This document shows positions 53,400 to 64,000 of a stretch of DNA of 64,000 bases, in pieces; the first letter of the stretch is position 1, and each line of letters opens with the position of its first letter. The notes under the pieces are model-generated. The model worked only from the letters and a program-made list of their open reading frames with translations, had not been told where the DNA came from and made no database searches. Position numbers and translations under genes: made by a program. Origin of the DNA: Diphasiastrum complanatum (Eukaryota; Streptophyta; Lycopodiopsida; Lycopodiales; Lycopodiaceae); contig MU832140.1 of NCBI GenBank assembly GCA_029204225.1, positions 1-64,000 of the forward strand, read 5' to 3'.

Positions 53400-53995
53400 A
53401 AGCACACCACAAATGAACATACCAACCAAAGCTAACACAGAGGATCCCTCTCAAGTTGCACCCCCCTTGAGACCGAACATAGGACCTTTGCCTAGCCGTC
53501 GTGCCCACACAAATCTATCATAGAATTAGCCCATAGAAAACATCCATCTAGCCATCCATGCTTTCACCATTAAGCAGCACATTGCCTCAGTCATGCCCCA
53601 CCAACTCTGGTCGATATCCCTTATAGGTAAACGATCAGCAGCTATCCCGCACCAACAACTAACCACCCGTGCTTTACACCCGAATTCGAGCAGCATCTCT
53701 GTATCAATGATTAACCCGTACAGTTCGAATATGTCACCCCGCACCCCGCAAGGCATAGACCATGCTTTCACCTACCTAGGTAGTACTTTGCCTCATCTGT
53801 CCTATGTGCAGACGGTGCCAGGCCCGAACCACGAGAACTGACCGTGCTTACACCTCAAGGGCAGCACGTTGATTCATCAAGCCCCCCGTTCTGCCGACCA
53901 CCCTGACCATGGATGCACCCATGCTTACACTATGGGTAGCATCTTGCACACAACGGCTATCCTGACAAATCCCAAAAAGTGGCCAACCCTATGAG
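53400..53995 (-). repeat. degenerate ~80-110 bp tandem repeat in the gypsy leader
   Basis: Five diverged units start with CC(A/G)TGCTT(T)CAC at about 53558, 53669, 53760, 53846 and 53918, followed by a GGTAGCA(C/T)-like word and a C-rich half. No coding content. Confidence 0.6.
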
Positions 53996-54020
53996 ACTTG
54001 CGTAGCTGACCGGCTAGTCG

Positions 54021-54032
54021 ACTCTGATACCA
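54021..54032 (-). other. primer-binding site, initiator Met tRNA (minus)
   Basis: TGGTATCAGAGT on the minus strand, one base from consensus, follows the LTR-like end GGCGCAAGATG. Confidence 0.85.
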
Positions 54033-54600
54033 CATCTTGCGCCGGTGCCTCAAAGGGTGCTGGGACTTGAGTGGTTTCCCCAACACGCGCTTAAGTCTAA
54101 CATTCATCCATCATGCACTTATGTAAAAGCCAACTTAGAAATGTAATAAGCTTAACCATTCAGACTTAAAAAACTAGAATTCCAACCAACGTAAAAGCCA
54201 ACTTAGAATCCGTCCCCAAAAGGTAACCAAAGGCAAAGACAAGCCACACATGGAACACAAGACATAGTGGTCGCCAAACTGACCAAATGGCATAGCGGCG
54301 AGCCACACGTCGGTGTTGTGGACCCTTAGGCACCGACGACGCAAAAAGGTTTTAGTAAGACTAGTCTCGAAGGCAAAACCGAAATGGTAATCATCCCCAA
54401 GGATCAACTTTATTAAATTTTGAAGAGGTTACATTCATACATAGACTGACTGGTGGTCTTAGGCGCCGGCGACGCAAAAAGGTTATTATAAGACTAGTCT
54501 CGGAGACAAAACCGAAATGGTAATCATCCCCAAGGATTAACTTTATTAAATTTGGAAGAGGTTACATTCATACATAGATTGACTGGTGGTCTCGGGCCAC
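54033..54600 (-). mobile_element. 5' LTR region with 133-bp tandem duplication
   Basis: Upstream of the primer site on the minus strand. Bases 54326-54458 are repeated at 54459-54590 (CGACGCAAAAAGGTT, GGTAATCATCCCCAAGGAT, GAGGTTACATTCATACATAG). LTR boundaries uncertain; the duplication may be internal to the LTR. Confidence 0.7.
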
Positions 54601-55260
54601 CAACACATGTTGGGCATTGTTCTCAGCTACGCTGGTAGAGGGAGCTGAGACCTGGCAACTGGATTCTTGGCGCTGGTTGAGTTGCCCAAGTTTTTGTCTG
54701 TCGGACTCCCCCTATAGTTTTGGTGTGATTCGGCACGCCCCCTCTGTCCAGGAATATAGTGCTTTCTAGTAAAGCACGCTTTTTTGGACTTAGTTTTTAT
54801 TTTGCTGATTAAGCCTGGCAGAATCAGTCTGGCTCCCGGACATGGGTCTCGGGAGCTGTCCCGGTGGCAGAATCAACCTAGCTCCTGACTAGGACATGAC
54901 TCGAGCTCGAGAGCTAGCTCATGACTTGTAACTACTTGGCTAGCTCACCACAGGTCAGAGGCTCAGTCCTTGACTTCCTAACTCGCTCAGGGACCTTTAG
55001 GAAGTGTCACCCATTAGAGTCTTACAGGGCACCTTGGTGCACATGAGTCAGCTTTACAACAGTGATCGATGCTAGTCTCCGGGGTGCTGGCATGCCAAGG
55101 CGGGCACCAGGACAACATTCCAGCAAGGGAAGCTGAGACTTGTCGTCCTGAGTCGCAACCCGCATTCCACTATAGTTATGGTGGGATTCACCACCTGCCC
55201 TCATACCAAGTGCTCTGCCCAAGCTGGTAAAGCACATTTTCTCTCTCTAGTATTTATTGA
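54601..55260 (-). repeat. two diverged LTR-like units
   Basis: 54600-54790 and 55060-55250 share the layout AGCTGAGAC...TATAGTT(T)TGGTG(T/G)GATTC...TAAAGCAC. The second matches the inverted copy at 15530-15760 closely. Intervening 54800-55020 has repeated GGCTCC/GAGCTCG words (GCTCGAGAGCTAGCTC). No gene. Confidence 0.65.
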
Positions 55261-55926
55261 TCCCCAGGCTTCCTTTAATCATGCCTAGATCGTGTGAGGT
55301 GATTGCACATCGATCCGAACTCTCTGGAATTCACTAGAACTGATCAAAGTTTTTCAGCCATAGGAACTTGGCACCGGCTAGATTTTGGTCATAGTGGCGC
55401 CAGGAGCGGCGCCGAAGCCAGTGGTGTTGGGAGCAACAGTGGCCTTGCTGACACCAAGGTAGTTTTACATCACAGATCGTCTCAGGAGAGAGGACTCCAT
55501 ATGGGGTATTGGCAGTCCAAATGGTAGGAGACAATAAAGTTCCTTCACTCGGAGCTTCGAGAAAGATCAGAACGATCGTCGTAAGGGAATTCTTAGAAGA
55601 ACTCTAGAGATTTCTTGCAGAATTTTGGAAATTGCAAGTTTGGTGGTTTTTTGGAAAAACCAACGTTTGAGACAGAAAAGTCAGTGTATGGATAGTCGTT
55701 CGGTGTAACGGTATTTGCAGAGGAGCTGCAAAGAGCAGTGATAGTGGCCATAGCAATTTACAAGGCAAAATTTGGTGGAAAACTAAGAAAACTCTGAATT
55801 TCTCAGATTTGGCAAGGTTTCAAAGTTTCTTTCGAAAAAGCTGACTGTTTACAGTAGTGAAATATTCACCAAATCATATGCTGTCAGTCCCACCAGATTG
55901 ACAGGACAAGGACGACCTCAGGATAT
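55261..55926 (+). mobile_element. leader fragment of an LTR element, first copy
   Basis: 55483-55720 is repeated at 56424-56660 (GAGAGGACTCCATA(T/A), GGGGTATTGGCAGTCC, GGAGACAA(T/C)AAAGTTCC). In the second copy this follows a primer site, so it is leader sequence. No frame supported. Confidence 0.75.
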
Positions 55927-56337
55927 TGTAATTAGTCATGTATAGTTAATTAGATTCGCTATATTCAGTTGTGTTCGGGACATGACCCATTAGGATATAT
56001 TGATCGGGCACTGATCCCGTAGACGACTACTTGGGTTAGCCGGGTAGCCACACATAGGAAAATTAGCATGTATAGTGTATTTTTGACAGCATTGCTATAC
56101 TCAGGGGCATGTCCTGAGTTTGTCAGTCTTTTAGCCCATGTTCGGCCTATTAGTCAGATAGGTGCTTATTTTAGTGTGTTGACACTTGTCAAGCCCATGC
56201 ATGTTGGGGCTTTTGGTATATGTGCAGTTTTCTCTTTGTAATCTATAACTTTTGTTGTGCCATCTATGAAAGCTTGTGAGGAGTGGCTATGGTGATTGTG
56301 TGATGTGATCTGCATACTACACTATCAGAATTTCAAA
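55927..56337 (+). mobile_element. LTR, 411 bp, plus strand
   Basis: TGTAATTAGT to about TTTCAAA, followed by a primer site. An inverted copy is at 59526-59928 (shared GGCTACCCAGCT-type and CCAACATGCATGGGCT words read in reverse). Confidence 0.88.
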
Positions 56338-56338
56338 T

Positions 56339-56350
56339 TGGTATCAGAGC
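56339..56350 (+). other. primer-binding site, initiator Met tRNA
   Basis: TGGTATCAGAGC, a perfect match. Confidence 0.95.
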
Positions 56351-57540
56351 GGCAGGGTGATGCAGTTATGCACGATCCGGTGGAGCTATGGGATAGCGTC
56401 TTTCACCAAGAAAAATAGCACTCAGAGCGTCTCAAGTGAGAGGACTCCATAAGGGGTATTGGCAGTCCGAATGGTAGGAGACAACAAAGTTCCTTCGATC
56501 GGAGCTTCGGGAAAGATTAGAATGATTGTCGTAGGTGGATTCCGAGGAGAATTCACGGAGAAACTTGCAGTTTCGGTAGTTTCGGGGAAATCATTGATGG
56601 TGGCCTCATAATTCACTGTGTGGACAGCTGTTTGGTGCAACGGGACTTGCATGGGTTTGCAAAGAGCAATGACAGAGAGCCATAGCCATTTATAGAGACA
56701 AATTTGGTCAAAAATGGAGGAAATTTGAGAAATTTCCAGTTTTGAGAGGTGTTGACGAATTTTTGAAAAATCAAGCTATTTGTAGTCAATATCGCCCCAA
56801 TCACAGAGCCATAAATTGCATCAGATGCCTTGAGGTAGGGCGACCTTAGTAGGGCAAGAGGCTGCAAGAAAAAGCTCAGTAAAAGATGGAGTATAGCCCA
56901 AGAAATCTCTTTTCTTGCTCAGCTAGGATTTTAAGGGGGAAAAGTGTAATTCTCTTCCAATACAAAATGTTCTTTGGAGCTGTAAAAATGTGCAGCTGGG
57001 CACCCTAGCATCACAAGGCATTAGCTAGGAGGCCGTGACTGGCCGTGGAGAGAGAAAATAGTCTAATCAATCCATAGGTGACAGCCATAGCTCATTTTGA
57101 AGAGAGCTCGTGAAAGAAGGAAGAAAAGAGGAGAGGGCCACAACGGACAGGTCGCTTGCGTCCAATCAAACTAAGAGGGTAGCGGGAGCAAGATTCAGCG
57201 TACCCATTTTAGTCAGGATCATTGAATTTAGATCCAACGCGATCGATGGTCACAAGGAGGAGCTCGGGGAGCAACATGGGCCATCAGATATCGTGAAGAC
57301 GCTGTGAGGAGGATAGTGCAACCTGTGTGTATCGCCTGTCTATAAGTTGATTAAGTTTTTTAAGTTCTAAGTACTAGTTCAAAGTGGTGGTAGGTGGAGT
57401 GTGCTTCTTTGTGCACCATAGATTTAGTTATGTTTCTTTTGAAGGGCTAGGATTTCAATCCTTCCCTCAATGAAGTAGCCAATAGAAGCAAAGGGGCAAG
57501 GGCATCCCCAAGAATGAAAAGGCACCTCTTGTACTCCATT
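56351..57540 (+). mobile_element. leader of the LTR element, second copy, and anonymous DNA
   Basis: 56424-56660 repeats 55483-55720. From about 56890 the DNA has no recognised content; a 65-codon frame at 57110-57307 is not convincing. No gag follows. Confidence 0.55.
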
Positions 57541-58153
57541 TAAAATTCTAATTGAGAGGAGGAAACTCTACCACCGTTGTGGATTCTTGGAAAAGTGCCA
57601 AGAGAGTGCTTAGATATGTTTCTAGTACTAGATTTTTTTGGCATACTTTATGAAGGATCTAACTTGCACTTGAGAGCCTACTCGGATTCAGATTTTGCAG
57701 GTGACAAGATGGATAGAAAGTCCATTAGTGCATTTGCAACATTCCTTTGTGGAGGAGTAATATCTTGGCTTTCCAAAAAGCAAGATACTATCTCACTATC
57801 TTCTTGTGAAGCCGAGTACAAGGCATTGACTTCGACAACTAAAGAGACTCTTGATGGAGCTACATGTGCTAAAGGCTGAGGAGATTCCTTACATATATTG
57901 TGACAATCAAGCTTCTCAACAAATTGCTTCCAATCCTATCTTCCATGCTAGAACAAAGCATATTGAGATAGCTCACCACTTTGTGAGGGAGAAGGTACAA
58001 TCCAAGGAGGTGCAACTACATCATGTACCATCATCCGAATGCATAGTTGATATCTTAACCAAGCCATTGTCCAAAGATCCATTTTACAAGTTAAGATATG
58101 CTCTTGGAATTGTAGATAGATGTACATTAGATTGCCAAGTTAGAAGTGAGGAG
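57541..58153 (+). pseudogene. copia RNase H
   Basis: KSAKRVLRYVSSTR (end of RT connection), YEGSNLHLRAYSDSDFAGDK, ISWLSKKQDTISLSSCEAEY, then after a one-base shift IYCDNQASQQIASNPIFHAR, HHFVREKVQSKEVQLHHVPS and DILTKPLSKDPFYKLR. The stop is near 58157 and a polypurine tract AGAAGTGAGGAG abuts the LTR at 58154. It is related to, but distinct from, the copy at 37252-38271. Confidence 0.93.
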
Positions 58154-58785
58154 TGTTGAAAATTGTCACTTCTCACTTGCCCTTTTTTATTGTAAATAAA
58201 GATCAATCATGATTACAATGTTCAAGATCTGATTTCACACATGTGGAGCCTGTTCCCACGTGTGAAAGAAAGTACTTTTCATATTTGTAAATATCTACTT
58301 TGATTTTGTATCAACCGAGTTCTAGAAGATAAGAGTTGACCATTTTCCTTAGATCCTATTTTGTAGGGAATATTCCTATATTCTATGAGACTAGCTCTTT
58401 GGAATTTAGCCATATTCTAGAAGGTCAACTTTGGATAAGGATCAAGGATGGATCAAATGGATAGATCTGAGTGATGTGGAACTCTTCACAAGTGTGAAGA
58501 CCTGCTAGATTGTACCAAACTCGTAGATGTACTTGATCCATAAAAGGATCATCATTTTGCTAATGAGATTGATGAGACTTTTGCATTCTACACTTTTGTG
58601 AGATTTCTAGTCAATAGAATTGTGATTTTATTGAATGATTGCTATCAAGAACCTATGTACTTGTTGTTTCAGGTGCAGGCCGTACAGTGGACAGTAGTCC
58701 ACACGTGTGAGACTGCTCTCACTTGTTTATGACGATTTGATCCATTGCTTTTGCTTAAATCTAAGTGTAGTGAATCTAGATCAAG
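58154..58785 (+). mobile_element. 3' LTR of the copia element (632 bp)
   Basis: Starts TGTTGAAAATTG directly after the polypurine tract. Contains GTAAATAAAG. A second copy at 61342-62101 matches it to ...CTAGATCAAG but carries about 127 extra bases. Confidence 0.92.
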
Positions 58786-58849
58786 TATGATTCACTGAGT
58801 TGTCGGTTGGCAAATTGGACTGGAAATTCTTTTTTGCATTCTAGGTCAA

Positions 58850-59430
58850 GATAGCTCCAACTACATACTTTAATGCATCCGTATGCACATGGAATTTAAT
58901 GGTCCAATTGGGTGATGTTGAGACCAATCCATCTTTAAGCTTCTGGAAAGCTTGTAAGGCTTCCTCTGTCCAATGCAGTTCCATGCCAGAGCTTGTAGAT
59001 TGGCCTTGCTAACTCCGCAGAATCTAGAATGAAGATCCGATAGTAGTTAGCATGGCCCATAAAATTGTAGACCTCGTGAATCGTCCCTGGTGGTGGCAGA
59101 GCAACAATGACCATTATCTTTGATAGATCAGTGGCACTTCTGTGTCTCGATACAATGTGGCCCAAAATGAGGCCATGTGTCACCCAAAACTAACACTTTT
59201 CTAGGTTCAAAGATATCTGGTACTTGCGACATTGAATTAACACCTTATCCAGATGAGATAAGTGTCTTGAAATAGGCCCGTGCACTTATAGGTCATCCAA
59301 GAAGATTTCTAGAAACTTTTGCATGTACTCTCTGAATGCCACTCTCCAAAAGGTACTGGGGGCATTACAAAGTCCGAATGGCATTACCTTATAGGCGTAC
59401 GTTCCCCATTTTGTGGCGAATGTGACACTC
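58850..59430 (-). pseudogene. gypsy RT fragment, family A-like
   Basis: Minus strand: WGTYAYKVMPFGLCNAPSTF, EIFLDDL (YLDD with Y to F), a stop, HLSHLDKVLIQCRKYQISLN, ILGHIVSRHRSATDLSKIMV, FMGHANYYRIFI. Close to 46791-47478. No other domain is attached. Confidence 0.9.
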
Positions 59431-59525
59431 TCTGTGAAGTGTAGAGAAAAAACACAGGATCAATTAATTTTGGACTTTTTCAAAAAAATTGGACTATTTT
59501 GAGAATCTCCCCCCCTTCTTCCCTA

Positions 59526-59928
59526 ACTTGAAACTCACAAGTGCAGTATGCAGATCACATCACACAATCACCATAGCCCCTCCTCACAAGCTCTCATAGA
59601 TGGCACAACAAAAGTTATAGATTACAAAGGGAAAACTATACATATACCAAAAGCCCCAACATGCATGGGCTCGACAAGTGTCAACACACTAAAATAGGCA
59701 CATGTCTGACTAATAGGCCCAACATGGGCTAAAAGACAAACTCGGGACATGCCCCTAAGTATAGGAGTGTCGTCAAAAATACATTGTACATGCTAATTTC
59801 CTACGTGTGGCTACCCAGCTAACCCAAGTAACCATCTACGGGATCAGTGCTCGATTAATATATTTTAATGGGTCACATCTCGAATACAACTGAATAAAGC
59901 AAATCTAATTAATTGTACACTAATTACA
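59526..59928 (-). mobile_element. inverted copy of the LTR at 55927-56337
   Basis: Minus-strand LTR starting TGTAATTAGTG at 59928. No primer site follows its end (GTTTCAAGTTAGGG), so it is a solo or 3' copy. Confidence 0.85.
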
Positions 59929-61341
59929 ATATCATATATAGAGCTTACATAAAATGTATATCAGATTAACTCTAATTTCTAACTCTCTCCCTTAAGCTCA
60001 AATGTGATAAGAGTGAAAAACAATAATCTGTAGCAATGTTTGGAGTGTCCAAAAGATGTTATGCATGTCCATGTTACCCTGTACTTGACTCACGCTCAAG
60101 CACACCAACAATCCACCAGGTTTGACTCACAAAGTATCATGTAAACACAATGCTCATACAAAGAGTACCATGCTCTCAACCAACTGACTTGTCCCCAATC
60201 CGACTTGAAACACAAGTGGACCACATGAGTGACATGGCTCAAACTGAGGAAATCCCACCGCCACCATGAGACTTAAGTTGAATCTAATTACGAGAATTTT
60301 TCACCCGTAAATAGCATACCATGCCTACCTCTCACCTGTGATTGCTTGCCCTCTCAGAATTGTTGCCAATGATGAGTAGTCATGCCGCTAAACTGCACTT
60401 TCGTCGCCAAAACTAGCTTTCGCCACACAATTCTACTACCATTCTCTCCCATACCGCATTTACCGCTTCTAAACACCCTGTTACCCTATTAGAAGTAAGC
60501 AATAAGGATTTAGAAGTGATTATGCCTCATTGCACCGCCTTGTAGCAGGTTTCACTAGAAAATTGGCCCAAATTTGGCCCTACGGTACCCAAATAGCGAA
60601 TTTAGCCCATCACTAAATCACCTGCACTCCACTCGATAGTCATCGTCTTTGTCATCTTCTATCAAAATTTTCAGACCGAATTCTCAAGTGTGTTGGGTTC
60701 AGCACGCAAAGGTGAGGCTATAAACTCCATTGTTCAGAATGTGTCATAGTCTAGTGGTTTATCAGACTCGACATTCTAGAGAGATAGATCAGTGGGGGGA
60801 GTGGACAGAAGGATGGAGGTGTGAAAGGGAGGAGAGATGGGCTATTTGAAAGAAGAGATGATGTTGGGCATGGGGAACTAGAGAGTGGTGTCTAGGATGG
60901 AGGGAGACGGGGAATGGAAGAAGCAATGGTGATGGAAGGGGTGGCGAGAACGATTGTGGACGAAGAGAGAATAGGGTAAATAGATGCAGGAGGAGATAGG
61001 AAAGTGGTGGAAGAAGTGGTAGGAGTGGTAGTAGTATTGATACGACGAAGGGTGTTGTTGGATGAAGTATCAAAGGTGGGGGAAGTGGTGTCGCATACGT
61101 TTGGCGGATGGTAAATTCAGTGGGAAGGGTGGGAGGTCGAAGGTTAGTGGATGGTGTGCTGCGGTGAGGACCAAAATGGTGAAATTCTTGAACCTTCTGT
61201 TCGAGGAGGGTGATAATAAGGGCAGACAACAATGGCCCTATGACGAATTTCTAGTGTGTGTCGTTGTGTTTGATGGCCCTCTTTAGCTCAAAAATGATAA
61301 AGTCATGCCAATCATAGGGCACAACCTTATTGGCTGGAAAA
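59929..61341. other. no gene; purine-rich tract at 60785-61190
   Basis: 59929-60780 has only short accidental frames. 60785-61190 is strongly G/A-rich on plus (GGAGGAGA, GAAGAAGTGG runs), which produces a proline/leucine/serine-rich frame on minus that I regard as an artefact of composition. Confidence 0.5.
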
Positions 61342-62101
61342 TGTTGAAAATTGTCACTTCTCAATTGTCATTTTTTATTGTAAATAAAGATCGATCATGA
61401 GTACAATGTTCATGATCTGATTTCACATGTGTGGAGCCTATTCCCACGTGTGAAAGAAATTACTTTTCATATTTATAAATATCTACTTTGATTTTGTATC
61501 AATCAAGTCAAGTGTGAACATGATATGACTAGTTTTTAGTCAAGTTGACTAGTCGCCTAGAAATTAGCTTATCTTTGCATGTGCATGAGTAAATGCTCCC
61601 ACATGGCAAGTGGATGTTCACACATGTGTATAGAGTTCTAGAAGATAAGAGTTGACCATTTTCCTTAGATCCTATTTTGTAGGGAATATTCCTATATTCT
61701 ATGAGACTAGCTCTTTGGATTTTAGCCATATTCTAGAAGGTCAACTTTGGATAAGGATCAAGGATGGATCAAATGGATAGATCTGAGTGATGTGGAACTC
61801 TTCACACGTGTGAAGACCTGCTGGATTGTACCAGACTCATAGATGTACTTGATCCATAAAAGGATCATCATTTTGCTAATGGGATTGATGAGACTTTTGC
61901 ATTCTGCACTTTTGTGAGATTTCTAGTCAACAGAATTGTGATTTTATTGAATGATTGCTATCAAGAACCTATGTAGTTGTTGTTTCAGGTGCAGGCCATA
62001 CAGTGGACAGTACTCCACACGTGTGAGGCTGCTCTCACTTGTTTATGAAGATTTGATGCATTGCTCTTGCTTAAATCTAAGTGTAGTGAATCTAGATCAA
62101 G
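61342..62101 (+). mobile_element. second copia LTR (760 bp)
   Basis: Same LTR as 58154-58785, with about 127 extra bases at about 61506-61632 (GACTAGTTTTTAGTCAAGTT region, TGTTCACACATGTGTATAG). No polypurine tract before it and no primer site after it, so it is probably a solo LTR. Confidence 0.88.
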
Positions 62102-64000
62102 ATCTAAAGTGTAGAACTTGATAGATCCATTGATTAAGCAACCAATAACTCTATTTTTTATTGAAGGTTGTTTATTTTTTCATGCTTTGCTATTTCATGA
62201 TTTATGCTACTTAATGTTTTTCCAATAGATCAAAGCATTAGCAAGTGATATACCTCCCTCTAACTCTTCTTTCTTTCCTCTACTTCACCTCTATTTTGGA
62301 TGGCATGTGTGGTTAGTGTAGGATTGGGGTTTAGTGTTAAGTGTTGTGGGGAAATCAACTAGAATAATCAGCTAAATATAGCTACAAACCTATCCTAGTG
62401 GATCTAACCCTTCTTGAGAGGTAGAGGAATACTTACGCTATATCTACGACAATACACCGACCTTATTATCGAGGCTTTTCTGAAGCAAAAACTTTAAGAA
62501 AAATCCATAAAAACTAGTATGTCCAATGAACAAAACTTGGATAATTGCATCGGGCCCCAAGGGGATTAATGAAGGACACTTATGATAAACAAAATATATA
62601 TATTCATACATTAATGTTCCAAGTATAGAGATATATTACAAACTAAATCGGGACTCTCACATACGTGTGTGCTATAATAAAACACCTAATTAGATCCAGT
62701 TGAGTCGTCCTCCTCTTGACCATGGCCATCACACTCATGTGATTGCAATGCATGGGATTAGGACTGCGCTATTTGCGTGCAATTAAGATGAGTAAGTTCT
62801 TGAAGAAATGTGGTGAGAGTGAGAGTCAGACCACACGAATGTAGTGAAGTTAAAATATATTTTGAAGCCATACCTCATACGCAGTAATTGATTCTGACTC
62901 CTTGTCTTTCCAATAATTCAAGTAATGATTGTATATTGTTGAAATATGCATACTTATACTCCTATTTTGTGGGATAACACTTTATGACATATTTCTACAT
63001 GAACCGACATATATGTGATTATAATTCAAACAAATTCACAAATAATTTAGGGTAGTGCAAGAAGATTACCAAAATAAAAGTTGAATTTCATTAGCATCAA
63101 ATTCAACATATAGGTGGGAGACTTATGAAATGGGCATGAAAAGAATCTTGGACGTTGCTACCAAAGTGAGAAGGCCCTGGAATCTCTAGTCGCGTTAGTT
63201 AAAGGTAGGGTTTGGTGGTACAATATGGACTGTCAAGGACACTATTTTTTATGGGTAGAAATGCACTCAAAAAAGGTTTATTGTTTAACATTCTAAAGTG
63301 GGTCCACTAGAGCTGAAGAGACTATGTGGGCCCATCATTACTAGGGATGCCTTCATTGCATTAACTCGTGGGTATCATCTATCAAGCTCCCTCCCAAATC
63401 TCATGTGTACTACCAAAATCTTCCTTGGGCACGTGGGACGTCCTAGATCTTCCAGCTTTCATTGCATCTCGGACCTCCGATTTGTGGTGGCTCATCACGC
63501 CTCCCATGCGGCTCACCATCCATTTAAAATCAGATTGCATATCAAGGGAGGGGACTGAAACTCTCTATACAACTGGTCAACGACATGATTTTTGTCTTTA
63601 TCATCTTGTTTGCACCAGTCCTTGAAAATGTCCTTGTTGAAGACCACATGCATGAGTTGCCTTATGCAAGTGATGACACGGGGCATTCCTTCCATTTTAT
63701 CCTAGAAATTATAAAAACTGAAGTCGAATTTCGTGCAATTACATACATGGGTATGTGGTGATAGATAGTTTCTTGAAATCCCTTGAAAGAATCTTACACA
63801 TCTAACACATACTAAACTTAAGTCATAATTTGAGGTCTCGAAACAACTTCGACCTTAAAGCAAATAATCAAAACAACCTTGGTTAGGGCCATAAATGAAT
63901 CACATTTAAAAAAGTTCAAGGAATGTTGAGTCCAAATAAATGAATTTCATTCACTAATGAGTCCAAATAAAAAAAATACTAGCTCCATTGTACCCCAATA
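62102..64000. other. no gene recognised
   Basis: AT-rich DNA. The longest frame (63298-63558, plus) has no recognisable motif. An AT-type repeat word AATATATATAT occurs near 62590. Confidence 0.5.

Noticed and set aside
60789-61232. Proline/leucine/serine-rich protein on the minus strand
   Set aside because: It results from a purine-rich tract on the plus strand; no motif and no codon structure.
63298-63558. 86-codon plus-strand frame
   Set aside because: No recognisable motif, no splice context, and length expected by chance.

Overview
This is nuclear DNA from a land plant with a large, transposon-packed genome. The sequence shows split genes with GT-AG introns, Ty3/gypsy and Ty1/copia retroelements of plant type (chromodomain integrase, initiator-Met and Asp tRNA primer sites), a BED zinc finger of the plant hAT kind, and almost no intact host genes. 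The tail of an R2/R4-like (restriction-like-endonuclease) non-LTR retroelement is unusual for flowering plants as far as I know. A fern or other non-flowering vascular plant would fit, but that is an inference; no sequence here fixes the species.

The one convincing complete host gene is a three-exon CCDC174-like gene on the minus strand (18.3-20.2 kb; 262 codons, all splice phases consistent). A few other short exon-like pieces lie at 10.5-11.2 kb and about 23.4-23.85 kb. Nearly everything else is layered retroelement debris, with stops and frameshifts in most open frames.

Layout. 0-3.4 kb: duplicated LTR sequence, Met-tRNA primer site, long leader and a gag-protease relic of a gypsy element, fused to foreign sequence at about 3.44 kb. 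3.4-5.0 kb: two charged or coiled-coil ORFs around an LTR-like AT-rich segment. 5.0-7.8 kb: two pieces of chromovirus facing each other (integrase-chromodomain on minus, gag-protease-RT on plus). 7.8-8.7 kb: BED-finger fragment, palindromic GC-rich island and an AT microsatellite. 8.9-11.9 kb: decayed LTR and mostly anonymous DNA. 11.9-15.5 kb: non-LTR element tail (minus) abutting a rearranged gypsy copy (plus). 15.5-21.3 kb: anonymous DNA plus the CCDC174-like gene. 21.3-23.4 kb: LTR, Asp-tRNA primer site, leader and gag start of gypsy family A. 23.9-25.9 kb: internally deleted copia element between two LTRs. 26-36.5 kb: a related gypsy element (family D) with minisatellites at both ends and a solo LTR inserted in its integrase. 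36.5-40.7 kb: family-A-like relic and a copia element (minus). 40.7-50.4 kb: the most informative copy of family A (minus): LTR piece, gag, protease, RT, RNase H, integrase, spacer, a large extra ORF, polypurine tract and 3' LTR. 50.4-54.6 kb: another gypsy element (minus). 54.6-62.1 kb: tandem and inverted LTR pieces, copia and gypsy fragments. 62.1-64 kb: nothing recognisable.

The best candidate for something undescribed is family A: a 744-bp LTR, a divergent Asp-tRNA primer site, CCTTCGCC words in the leader and in a 3' spacer, a gag with four zinc knuckles, and a roughly 990-codon ORF downstream of integrase that carries no visible membrane segment and so does not look like an envelope gene. 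All identities rest on motif reading by eye; no database or alignment program was used.
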